DNA from: Tetrahymena elliotti 4EA | Lineage: Eukaryota; Ciliophora; Oligohymenophorea; Hymenostomatida; Tetrahymenidae | Length of the DNA stretch: 64,000 nt | Direction of reading: 5' to 3' | Assembly: GCA_000231825.2 (NCBI GenBank) | Contig: JH720325.1 | Coordinates: 476,696 to 540,695, forward strand | In this document: positions 1 through 12,364 of the stretch, in pieces | How the letters are laid out: the number at the start of each line of letters is the position of its first letter | How positions within the stretch are numbered: the first letter of the stretch is position 1 | The notes under the pieces: model-generated | What the model was told of the DNA's origin: nothing | Database searches by the model: none | The model's input: the letters and a program-made list of their open reading frames with translations, nothing else | Made by a program: the position numbers and the translations under genes

Positions 1-257
1 TTGTTAATACATTACAAATCAAAAGAGTAATTTTGATAAACTTATATTTTTTTTATTTTAAAATGAAGATTGATTATTTTTATAAATTAAATTAAATACC
101 ATATTAATAAATAAAAAAGGAGATAAATAAAATAGTATTTAAAAATAATTGATATAAAAAATAACTTCATTCCAATTAATTGATAAAAAAATATTAAATA
201 ATTTGAGTCAATTGAAATAGAGGATTGAATTATAAAATAATTAATCTATTAGCTTTT

Positions 258-3200
258 TCAAAATTATTTTTTATAATAATTTAAGGTAAAATAAATAGAT
301 AAAAATCTATATTTTATTTGCTTATCTAATGAATAAATCTTATTATAAAAAGAAGTAAAAGTAAATAAAGTAATGAATAATTTGAGGAAAAGGAATGAAA
401 ACATTTATTTGTTTAATAATTAAAAAAGTTGAAATCTAATGTAATACTACCAATACAAATATGTAGATTATTGAAAATAATAAAAACTTTTGAGTTTAAT
501 AATCTCACTAATTAGAAACTTTCTTGATTAACAAATACCTAATTTATTTATTTATTATTTAATTTAATGACTCTTTTAAGGTTAATGATAAATTACCCTT
601 TGACCATCAGAACTATACTTACTAAAACTGCTGAAATCCATAATGAGGTCAATCTAAAATAGAATGCAATAAAAAGTGGCCAGAACATCCAAATAAAGAC
701 AAAGATTGTAAATATCAGATCTCCTAGTAAATTAAATTTTCTGAAAAAGAAATAAGCATTAGTTAAGAGCATATAATATCCACTTTTGCTAAATCTCATC
801 ATTGATCTTATCTGAAAAACAAAAGAAAATTAAATTTTATTCTAATATAATAAAAATTATTTAATTTACAGTATTGACTATATCAATGATCTTTGAGATA
901 ACAAATTTAATCAATCTTGGAACAAATTTAAAAACAGAGGTGAACTTTAAAAAGATATGAATTAATTCTACAAGAGCATCATAGAGAGGTTCTATTTTAA
1001 AATGTTATTTTAAAGATAATCAGATAATTAAATTAATTACTTGTAACTCTCCTTGCTGATTCTACAATTTTTCTGAAAATATATTTTGTTAGTGCGAAAA
1101 TCTTCCTGATGACTATTTTATAGAAAAGCTAAGGCTTAAAGAAAGCAAATACTTATATTTAGAAGACGAAATATTAGTTTAGCAAAAAGCAGTTTGTTAT
1201 GAATTATATCAGCAAAATTAAAGGATTAGGCCAAAATAATGATTCCAAGAATGTTGCGTCTCTATAAAAATAGCTGTATTCAAAGCACCCTAAAAATAAA
1301 GTTTAGAAATACAAAACTAAAATTATTAGTCCAAAAGTCTAAAAGAAGGAATAAATAAATATCTTAGTAAGAGAATATGGTTAAACTTCTTAGGGTAAAA
1401 TAAAGTTTTCTCTAGTTTCGTGAACTAAGTGGTAATTTTTTGCTTCTCCTGCATTTAAAATTTTGAGAATAAATTAAGGAACCAAAGATAAGTAGTAAAT
1501 ATAGCTTTCAAAGATGTTAACCAAATTATAGATTAGCCTCTAAGCTAAAAACACACTTCTTTCTCTTTAATATAAAAATAAATTTATTTTTAAGTTTTTA
1601 ATATGAAAAGTAAATAATAATTTAATGTATTTCTTTTATTTTTGGTAGCTTTTTCAATTTCCAAAAATCAATTTTAAAATAAAAAAATAATAACATTGCT
1701 CCGTTTGTTGAAACAAAATTTTTTACTAGAAAAAAATGAAAATTTATGTTATTTATCTAAATTTATTTGAAAAGATGAATTAAATTTAATTACTTGTTTA
1801 AGATTTCTTGATTATGAGCTTAGAATGAAACCATATCGTTAATCAGCCTTCCATTACTTAAACTTAAATAATTTATGTAATAAAGCCTTCTATAATTTAA
1901 TTTTATTATGTTATATTGATCTTAGCTCTAAGGAACAGCCTCGAAAATTTTTGAAAATTAACCAGAAAATCCATCAGCTAGGTAACTTGGAAATTCAAAT
2001 ATTGATAGCAAATATTCATCGAAGATAATATGTTTCCTACCAATAATGTCATCTCTAACTTCCTCTGAGATAGGTTAACCTATTTGTTATTTCTGTTCAT
2101 AAATATAGCCTTCTATGCATTTTTGTTGGAATTATTCTTGGTAAAAATGGATATTCATTTTGGTATATTTATTTTCAAATAAATGCTACCAAATTATCTC
2201 TTATTTAGTAAAATAATGGAGTTTTCTATTAGTTAAAAGCATAGAGCCCAAATCTTTAACATCTAAGAAGTCAGCAATCCTACTATAGACATTGAATGAG
2301 AGAGTTTGCATGCAGGCTCTTGTAGGTCTATCTTCCAAAGGTATTGGATTTAACATAGAATAAAGTTTTAACTTTTCTTATGTTATCTTCTTATGATCAA
2401 ATCTTCTTAATCTGCGCTTTAAGCTTTTAATTCTTATGAAGAGCAAATGAATAATTAGATATTAGACCCATGTTTAGATATCTTACCAAACATGCTTCAC
2501 TTATTTCTTAAGTTCTCTTCTATAATCGAAATTTTCCAAAATATCATGGTCATATTATTCCTAGTTTCTAAATGTTTTTCTAAGCTGATATCTAAATAAC
2601 TAAATTATCTTAGGAATTTTGTAAATGCTCAAAATAAGTATACAGTTTAATATGATACAAGGTAGATCATATATAAAAACATTGCCAAAAAGCTTCAATA
2701 AATCTCTTCTTACTGCATTAAGCTTCACTTTTCCAAATTCATCTTCTATTTAAGGTATTCTAAGTAAAGTTAATTTCCACAAACGGATAATAGAAAACAA
2801 TCTCCATGGGAAAATAATTGTTATGATTATTGAAAATAATACTAAAGGAATATCTTAAAGCATTTCGACAAATGAGACATTGACACATGTTCTGAAAGTT
2901 AACTTCTTTGATTAATATTGTGTTTTGTAAACAAACTAAGTTAGCCCATCTACATCAGATTATTCTACTTTATTTTAACTATTTTCTTCTTTGTTTTCAG
3001 TATTTTCTTCTTATACTTTTTTTGATATCTTTTTGATAGCATTTCCTACTTTTGATTTTTTAGTTCGTGGTTATTCTAAAAAAGAAACCTTATTGCTTTA
3101 AGGCTTAACCATAGAGTAGAATTCTATTAAAATGGATTTTAAATCTAGTTAATTTTTTCTAGCCATTAAAACTAAGAATGGAATACGAATGCCCGTCAAT

Positions 3201-6185
3201 AAAATACATAACAGTTTGAATGTCATAGTTATATCTTTCAGTGCAGATACAAAAACATAATGGAAAATAATTCTTTTATGAGTGTAAACCTAGTTAAAAA
3301 GACTTTCGCTCGTAGTCTATGAATATCTATAAGTAACATTTCTAACATAGTTTATAACAACAAATGGATTTGTTAGAGTAGAAACCAATAGAAGCGGTAA
3401 ATACACTAAATCTAAAATGTATGCAATAAAAGTCGCTCCATAAACTAAAGAAAAGTGGATAGGAGTTTTCAGCTTTTCTTTTCCAGTAATTTGTTTAATA
3501 AAAACTTTACTTCTTATAATCATAACCAAGAAAGGTATTCTCCAAGTACTAACAACTGAAAAGGCAATACATAATATGGCAACTAAGATCTATATAATAA
3601 GTTTGATAGAAATTTTAAATTTCAACTTGAACTTAAAATGCTCGTAATCAGTAACTAATAAATTATGCTCAATATTTTTCTAACTTTGCAACTCTTCTAA
3701 TTTTTTAGATAGAATTAAATGATACTTTTTCTCTTTAATGTATGTCAAAAGAATGACGACTCTAAAAATTAATGAAATTGCATCTAAAAAGATAAAATAA
3801 ACAATCAAAAGTAAAAATGATAATTTTTATAATCTGATAGCATATTTCATATCAATCTCTGCAATTTTCTAATAATCCTTTTCTTAAGTTTTCTTTTCAC
3901 CTTTCTTTGACTCCTGCGAATTTGTGCTATGGTTTTTATGAGTATTTTGATAATTTTAGTATTCTTATGTTTTTAATTCAACTAATTTATCTAATTAACT
4001 GTAGTAATATCTTCTTTTGTAGAATGTTGCATTTATTATAACCCAAAATATTGCAAAAAATAAATCTAAAATCAAATATCCTAACACAGTTAGAATAATT
4101 TATCTGCTTTTAGTCATTTCATAATCTTAAATTCTCAAACTATTATAAAGCTATTTGTATATTTTAATTGTATATATAGGAGCAAAGGTAATTAAGAACA
4201 AGGGTGAATATAAGACATCAAATACAGCAGAAACCGAATAAAGAAAAGCAAAGGTTTGTAAATTATTCAATAAGAATTCATTATTGTGTTGCTCAGAATC
4301 AGAATCGATAACAATTGCATTTTCACTGTCATTTCTTAAGATTGCTGTAACAGTCTTTCTTATATATGACCACCTAAACAAGAAAGTTAATACAAATGCT
4401 ATGGCAAATAATATAACTGCTATCCAGTCAATGATTGAGTTAAATAAAGATTTTAATGCAAATAATCTTCTATCCATATACTACATTTATTTGTATTCCT
4501 TTTATCTGAAGTCAAGTATTCTCCATGGAGCAAGGGTAATAGAAATCAGTCCTATAAGGTAAAAAGGAACATCAAAGAGCATCTTCAAGAAACCAACTTG
4601 AGATACAAATAATATTATTAATCTTTAATAAATGTATTAAAAAATAAATTTACATATGACATTTGCTTACATTTGAAAAGATAAATTTAAATATTTCAAT
4701 TTTCCACTCTCTCTAATAGAAGCTATATCTTTATCAAAATCTTTTGCTAAGACCTAAATGTAATTATAAGTTAACTTTTTATCTTTTAACACTGAATTTA
4801 ATCTTTTCAAGTAGAAAATTGTGACAGCTTAGAGTACGAAACAAATTATGGCAATAACATCAACCAAATGAGAAATAATGAAAAAATTTTGGAATGAAAT
4901 GATAGATTCTTTTAAATTTGAATTAGTTTCTGAATGTAGCTTTATATAATTCTCTATACTACGTATTTTATATTCATTTCCATCAAGCTACTTCTTTATC
5001 CTAATATAAATTTCATCATATATTCTCAATACTTGAGGAATAAGCTTTATTTTGTAAGGAAGGATCAAACATCCTAAACTAAGCAGTAAAAACCTTATTG
5101 TTTCCTGAACAAATTCTATGAAATGATCAAACACTATTCTCTTAACCCTATTATATAATAAATTATTTTATTAAAATTATTAATTTAATTCTCTTGGATT
5201 TACATTTCTATGGGATATGCTTTTATCATCATTAGAACTGATCTTCTTGTAAATTTACTAAATATTATCATTATCAAAAGAAGAGGACTAAAAACAATTT
5301 CTATTAAAGTATGAAATACTTGATCATACACAATATATAATTCTTAAATTTTGTATTTTGATTATTTCATTAAATCTTTTGTCAATCCTAATCTCCATCT
5401 AAAAATATGAAGAAAAATGTATCCCAGCAATCCAATATCTTCAAATAAGCTGTAATAAGTCATTTTCCAAATAAATATTAAATATTGATTTTTATTTTCT
5501 CCCTTTTGATGGTACTTTATCAAGTTTCTTATTCTTACTACCAGCAATATTACAACCTACATTATTTTAAGATAAAAATAAATATAAACACAAAATACTT
5601 CTATAGTAAATAATTGTTACAAGAGTTAAAATACAGCTTAGCATATCTCTCAAAAAGAAAAGCAAAATTTCAAGATGTTCTAAAACACTTTTCAATTGAG
5701 GAAACTTCCATTTCTCAAATAACTGCTTGTATCCTCTTCTAAAAAGAAAAGAAAGACAAAAGATAGTTGAAAAGAGGGTTAAGTATTGCATTATCTTTCC
5801 TTCCTAATGAGTTAAATCCATAATTACATTATAACTAAACAACATCTAAGCTATGGCAAAAATAAAACCGATTGCTACCAAAATGGCTCTAAAGATATAA
5901 GTGAAATTGAGATATTATTAATTTAGATTAAATATTTTACCTAGGTATAAAGAAAATAGCATAGAAGTTGGAACTATTTTCGAATTTTTAGCTGAAAACG
6001 AAAGGCTGATTATATAATGCATTGTTAATTAATTAAATAAATGATAAAAATTACTATACCTTTATTGCAAGAAAATACAAATAAGTTGGAATATACAGCA
6101 AAGTCCCACTAAATTATGAGATGAATAAAAATATATCCACAGGAATTTTGAGTAAAATCAGAATCAAAGGTTTCCTTGAACTCAT
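258..6185 (-). CDS. Large multi-pass membrane protein, function unknown
   Basis: Start ATG at 6185 (MSSRKPLILILLKIPVD). TAA/TAG codons are read through as Gln and several AT-rich introns are needed; one at 1565-1793 joins EILN-KERSVFLAQ in frame, and others end near 1020 and 812. The product is probably well over 1,500 residues, with many hydrophobic segments separated by charged loops such as a Lys/Glu-rich stretch near 2960-3060. A motif recurs: a hydrophobic stretch with D-(I/V)-P, about 15 nonpolar residues, then P-W-R (LFDVPFYLIG...APWRIL near 4,550; LQDIPLVLF...FPWRLF near 2,830; LFEDIGLLG...RWRLGL near 5,420). This suggests a repeated membrane module. I recognise no family. The C-terminus is unresolved: after LMVKG near 592 the frame either reads on to a TGA at 167 or splices and stops at 258. 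The single-gene model is fairly secure; exact exons are not. Confidence 0.7.
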
Positions 6186-6841
6186 TTTATCTTTTTAGCT
6201 AAATCCTTTGATATAGATTAAATGCTTATTTTTCTACTATTATCTATTCCTAACTTTTATATTAATTAGTAAATTTTGATTAAATTATTTATTATATCAA
6301 AGATATATCCGAAACTCTCGATCTTCAAATTAATAATGTTGAAAAATAAAAGACTCTACTGAAAAATAAATAAAAGAAAATCAAGATTCATCAGAAATTG
6401 TTTGTAATCACCTATAAAAATTTTAGGTGAATAGAAAAAATCAGAAATTCAAAAAGTTTTAATACTGTAAATTATTAATTAAATAAAATAAATAATCATA
6501 ATCTTTTTATTTATTTATGTTTTTAAAAATGAAAAAATTTAAAATCAAAGTATATTTTTTAAAAATAGATTTATGAATAATGATGTTAATAAAATATTAA
6601 TGGTTTAGTTAAATCAGAATTAATATAAATATATTTTTTAACTTATATTTAAATTAATTGCTGTTGAATGAAATCTAATTTCTATTGAACTGATTTCTAT
6701 TTAATTAATCATGTGTCCTCAGATATTAGTTAATTTTTGGTTCCTAATATTTAATAATATGTTATTTTGGTAAATATATGATCTAAATATTTTAAAGAAA
6801 TTACCATTAGCTACAAAGATTCAAACAATCTTAAAGCTCAT
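6186..6841. other. Intergenic spacer, 656 bp
   Basis: Very AT-rich sequence between the start of the membrane-protein gene and the stop of the LRR gene. I see no open frame of coding character and no RNA gene. Confidence 0.5.
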
Positions 6842-9800
6842 TCATTTACTCCTAAAATTAATAAAAAAAAGAAAAGAAATAAAAAATCATTGTTTTGAAT
6901 GAAAGAAAGATGACTAAATGTCTTTGTTGAAATATTTATTTATTTCTCAGATTAATTAATAAAAATTTTAAAAAAATTACCTTATAATTATTTTTGATTG
7001 ATTTTAATGATTCATTTTAATAGGCGAATTATTTTCTTATTGAAATTTAGGACTTTAGTTATTAATAAAAAAATAATTGAGATATTTATTATTTAATTTA
7101 AAAAAACTATGCAATATTTTTCATAATAAACATAATTTTTATTTAGAATGAAGTAATTAATTAATTTTTAAAATGTATTTATTACTCATCAGAATGTTCA
7201 AATATTATTTTTTCCTTGAATTTAGTCTCCAAATTTTAAATTATATTTTTATCTTTAACATCTAATTCAATATTCCTATCAATTTATTTAATTTTAAAAA
7301 AAATAAAGATAAATTGATTTCAATATTTTTCATTCAATCAGAAGGGAAATTAATATTACTTTATATCAACCAGTAATTAAGAAATATTTTTTAAAGAAGC
7401 TAATTCATCTGCAATTTCTTTTAAATCTTCATTTCTGATCCCTGTATTACTTTGAAGATAATTTAATAAAAAAATTAATACATTTTTCAATTGAAGAAAA
7501 ATACCTTAAAGTTAAAATTATTTAAGTAACATTTTCACATTTTTTTAAATATTTTAAAATCTCTTTTGTAGCTTCGTGGTCTAAAATCTTATTGTTTCTT
7601 GAAATTAAATGATTAGAATTTGAAAAAATTGATAATAAAAATATTATCTAAAAAATTAAAAATTTTTATTATGAAATTAATTTTGATGGTAGGTGTTATA
7701 AAAAGTTAAAATACTCAAAGTTTAGGTTGATATGTCTTATTTAAGAACAATTTCCTAACGACGAAAAAATTTGTTGAACTGCATCATGTCCAATTAGTTA
7801 ATTAGAGCTATTGAAAATAAATTAATTTGTTAATTTTGAGATAGATAAAAGTAAATGATAAATAAATTTAAATAAAATTTGAAATTTTAATTAATTATTG
7901 AAATTTATTTTCAATACTCAAAAATATAATAAAAGACAATCAATCTAAAAAAATTACCTAATATCTAAACTAATATTTTTAATACTTTACAACTTTTCGA
8001 TAAATTTGGTTACATACTAAACTCCTTTACTTTAGATTCTATTGTTACTTTTTTACAAAATAATCAAATTAATTAAATAAAAATATTTCTTTAATTAATT
8101 TTAGAAAAAAAACAGATTAATTTTTATTGGCTTTCTTAAATTAAATTTTTTAAAAAAAAATTACCTTATGTCAAGAATAAACTTCTAAATTTTACTTAAA
8201 TTAATTACTAAAAATCCTTGAATTGCTTGATCCTTAATTTTGTTTGAACTAACAAATGTTTATGATTTAAAATTTCAAATAAAAGATATTAAGATTTAAT
8301 TTATGATTATAGAAAATAATACCTTAAATTCAAATTCAATTTAATAATATTTTGAAGATTTGCTAAAGATTTAATAATACTCTGTATCCCTTCATCGTTA
8401 ACTTAATTCTCTCTTTATTATTAATGAAATTTTAATATTTTTTTATTTTAAAAATTAATTGTGAATAATCCACTAAATTATCAAAATTTAAATAGAAATT
8501 AAAATTTGTTTCATATACTCATAAGAGTAAACACTACCTTAAATTGATATTGATCTTTTTCAGATTATCTAAATGAGGAAAATCAAAATTTATGACCTTG
8601 ATCTAATTATTGCTGAATAAAAAAATGATTTGATTATGATGAAATATGTATTTAAGAATTATTTATTTTGACCCAAAATCTCAAAAAATTAATATCATAA
8701 ATTGATTTTAAAATTATAAATTGTTCAAAATTGTCTAAAGCAACATTTTGATAGTCTCTAAAATTCTTAATATCGAATATTAAAATCTTCTCTAATAAAA
8801 AAAGGATAGCTTATATTTTTGGATCATTAAAAACAAAATTTTATTCAAGCATTGCTATGAAAAAATAGTTTAAAATATAAATATTTTAGAGTTTTTGTAT
8901 AGAAGCTGAAATGAGTAAGCACACTTTAACTATTTATCTTATCTAACCAAACAAAATTTTATGATACATTTAAAAAAAAAATCTTATAATGATATTTCAT
9001 TTTTAGAATAACTAAAAAAATTGCATCAAAGAGTAAAGAGTAGAAATAAATTTACCTGAAATCTAATTTTAATTTAGTTAAATTTTACATTTTTTGTATT
9101 GGTTCTAAAATATTTTATACTCCATCGCATGAAATCTAACTTGAACTGATATAAATTAAATAAAATTTGATAAGAAATTGATTTTTTTAAAAACATTAAA
9201 TTCAATTTAATTTGAAGAAAAGGACCTTAAAGTGAGTGTTAAATGAAGCAAATTATAACCCTCTAAAAAATTTTGAATAGTTTTCCCTATTTCTTAGTGT
9301 CCAGCTTTGCTAATATAAAAATAATATATTTTTATTAAAAAAATTATGAAATTATTAACTTTAAACAATATTGTTTTAATATCTCAATCAATTAGTTTTT
9401 ATTCAAAATAATTACCTTAAGTTTAATTTTATAATGAGGACATTTTATTTTTTATCCTATTTTATTGAATCTAAGCGATCCAATCCAAATGCTCCACTAT
9501 TCTAATAGCTATTTAAAATAAGTGTGAAAATATTATTTTGTTAAATAATTGAAATAAAATAAAAATTTTATTTTTTTGAGATAAACAAACAGCTTACTAT
9601 ATTTCCAGAAATTAGTATTAGGGGGTTTATTCATTTTAGGATTTCATCAAAACATAATCTAAAATATCTTTATACTAAGAATTCTATATACCTTTTTTAT
9701 GTAAATAATTGGAATTTCCATACTTATGAATTCTTTTTACCTTAACTTTGTTATGAAATTACTCCACTCTATTGATTTTGTAACTTAACTTAAGAATAAG

Positions 9801-10450
9801 TATCTTGATTTTAAACTATCTAAAATGAACGTTATGAATCAACAGAATTTTATTCATTGTAACCATTTGTCTTATTACTTTTTTTATCCAAAGATTTTTA
9901 GGAATTATTTAATTAATATTATTCATATTATTGTTCAATACATGGATTTCCTATTTATAATATGTCATCAGAACATACACAACATTTAGAGCTAGGTTAG
10001 CTAAAATTTATTTCACTTGGTAATTTATTAAATTATTATTAATATTCATTCTACGAGTAGTATTCTTGTTTATTCATATCGAATACTTCAATCCTAATTA
10101 ATGATTTCTAGACTGATGAACAATATGTCAATTATCCCTAATTTTTTTTTTTTAAACTTTAATAACTAACTTTGTTGATAGTAAAGGATTTATCCTAGCT
10201 ATTTTAACTTTTATTAGAAGAATTATTCCAGCAATTTGAACATTTAAAAATCTAAGAATTATGATTTATTTCTGATTATTTCAATTCTTAAGCTATGCTT
10301 TAGCAGCTGTTCTCTATTTATTATTATCCATTGGGATTCAACTTTTATCATAATTTTTAATTCACAAAATTTAATTTAGCAATTTATACATATCAATAAT
10401 ATGTTTTACTTGCATTTACCACTAACTTTCCATTTCTATGTCTAGATTTC
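6842..10450 (-). CDS. Zinc-finger-like / leucine-rich-repeat protein, copy 1 (about one LRR per exon)
   Basis: Reverse-strand gene with the ciliate code. The 5' part (10450-9724) is Asn/Gln-rich with Cys pairs (CINC, CSNCW, KCCVCSDDIL). An intron at 9502-9723 leads into at least ten short exons, each encoding one roughly 28-residue repeat and most ending L-x-L-x-L-R before a gta donor. Good examples: ENQVNDEGIQSIIKSL (about 8400), SCDGVQNILEPIQKMQNL (about 9130), NTGIRNEDLKEIADEL (about 7440). The pattern N-x-(I/V)-x-D-x-G...L...L-x-x-L-x-L-x-L is that of ribonuclease-inhibitor-type LRRs, which form curved binding surfaces. The last exon splices to a short tail ending IIIRSK and TGA at 6842. 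The first Cys-pair exon is out of frame around 10340-10370 compared with the neighbouring copy, so the 5' end may be damaged or mis-spliced in my model. Ligand unknown. Confidence 0.65.
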
Positions 10451-10861
10451 TTTGTTTTTTGTCTATATTTTGTTATCAAAATATTTGAGTTAATAATAAT
10501 ATAAATTCTTTTCACACAAAACCTAATTCCTAATAATATGAAAAAACTCAACTATTTAAAAACATAGATAGGTAGATACTCAAACAAATATTATGCAAAA
10601 AATTAAGAGGAAGCATTTCTACATTTCAATATAATTTTGCAAATTATTAAATAATAAGATAGGCATCAATCACCTCATCTTGAATATAGAAAGTATTAAC
10701 ACTTTTCTAAAAATACTAATTTGAACAAAAGGCATTTAAAAAATTTTGTTTTTCTAGTGGGTAATATTTTATGTTTATTATATATTAATTTAAGAAATAA
10801 GTTAATTGCACAGAAACAAACATATAATTTTTGTTTTAAAAATATAATTTAGATTATATTT

Positions 10862-11820
10862 ATATTGAATTTAAGTAGATATTATGTGATAGAAAGAAAG
10901 TCAAATATAAATTATGTAAATTCTTAATTTCACGATAAAGATTCAGTTTATCATATCTATAGCATTAACTAATTTTCAACTCCTAAATTTTACTAATATT
11001 TTATTTGAGTAAACATATTTATTTTAATTAAAAATAAAAATTATTATTTAAAATGATTTAGAAAGTAAATAATAAAAGAATTACCCAAAGAATTTATAAT
11101 AATTTAAGCTCCATCATTATTTAAATCGCTAAAAAAGAAATAAGATTAAAAAATTATTTTAAAAAAAAACAGATGAAATAAATTTTTTAATTGAAAAAGA
11201 AATAAATTAATAAAAATTTTTAAAAATTACCTTAGAATTATTTTCGAATGATTATCATTTTTAAATACTTTAAAAGGTGAAACATTTATTTCATCTATTT
11301 TAGGCCTTTAGTAAACAACAAAAATTTTATATATCTCATAAATAAAAATGACAAAAATACTTTATTTATTCTGAATATATTCTATGAAAAATTTCTTAAG
11401 ATTTCTAAACTCCTTCTTATTGTGAAGAATTAGAATTCTATCCTGATAAACTCTTACATCCTTCACTTGAGTTTTCATCCTTATTCTCAGCATTGATCTT
11501 TTTTTTTTTTTTCTTAATCCCAAAGTCTTAATCTTTTCTATTTCATAAAAGTCCTCTTAGCTATTTTAGCTTTTATTAGAAGAATTATTTGAACAATTTG
11601 AACATATAAAAGTCTAAAGATTATCTTAATAATTATGATTTTATGCTATAATTTCTGAGTACTGAAGGTCCACTTGAAGAGCTATTCTATATTTAATATC
11701 CAAAAGGATATCACTTTTATCATAATTTTTTTATTCATAAAACTTAATTTAACAATTTAGACATATCAATAATATGTTTTACTTGAATTTATAAGGAACT
11801 TTCCATTTTTATATTTATAT
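10862..11820 (-). CDS. Zinc-finger-like / LRR protein, copy 2 (short paralogue)
   Basis: Tandem paralogue of the downstream LRR gene. An open frame from about 11820 reads KWKVPYKFKQ, then a C-x-x-C pair (CLNC), about 55 residues, a second pair (CSNC), and a Ser/Asn/Lys-rich stretch containing a lysine run from a 12-A tract. Two exons near 11280 and 11100 match the other copy: one ends SKIILR and the next reads SDLNNDGAQIIINSLG, a good LRR. Two CxxC pairs at this spacing suggest a zinc-binding finger (inference). Most of the LRR exons seen in copy 1 are absent here. The start and the 3' end are not resolved; the frame stays open past 10900 towards copy 1, so this could be a short gene or a 5' fragment. 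Confidence 0.5.
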
Positions 11821-12364
11821 GTTTTTATCTTTCTTTTTTTTTTCTTTATTTTTTTGTTGCCTTAAATTTAATATCAATTTAAGAGTTAATTATTACACAA
11901 ATTTTAATCATGTAATTGAATTATTTGAAAGCTTAGATATGTGGATAATCAATCAAATATTATCTAAAATTAAATGAAAATATTTATATCTTACTTATTA
12001 TTTTGGGAAGTGTTAGATAATAAGACAAGCAAGCAATCACTAAGTAGGTAGAATTTGGAATATTAACATTTTTTCTAAAAAACCTATTATTTAATGTTTT
12101 CTCAATTTAGATTATGTTGTATATTTAAAAGGACAATAATATTATCTAGTATATAAAAATGTCATAAAATATAAAAAACTGTATTTGATTTCCTTAAGAA
12201 TAATAAATAGTATATTTTTTTGATTAAGATTACTTAAAAGAAATTGTTGTTGATAAATAGTAATTTCTACATAATTTTTTTCTTATAATTTGAAAATTAT
12301 AATTTTAGTAATTAGGATATAAAAAAAGAGTGTTAAGAAGGGAAAGATGATTGAAATATATTTT
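11821..12364. other. Spacer upstream of LRR copy 2
   Basis: AT-rich. The stretch to about 12095 is recognisably similar to the sequence at about 10450-10750, so the tandem duplication extends upstream of the coding part. Nothing else is seen. Confidence 0.45.

Noticed and set aside
9495..9640. ATG at about 9637 (MNKPPNTNFWKYS) as the start of the LRR gene
   Set aside because: The frame does not join the first LRR exon by any GT-AG pair I could find, whereas the upstream Asn/Gln-rich exon ending GKKNSQ at 9724 does, so this lies in the 9502-9723 intron.
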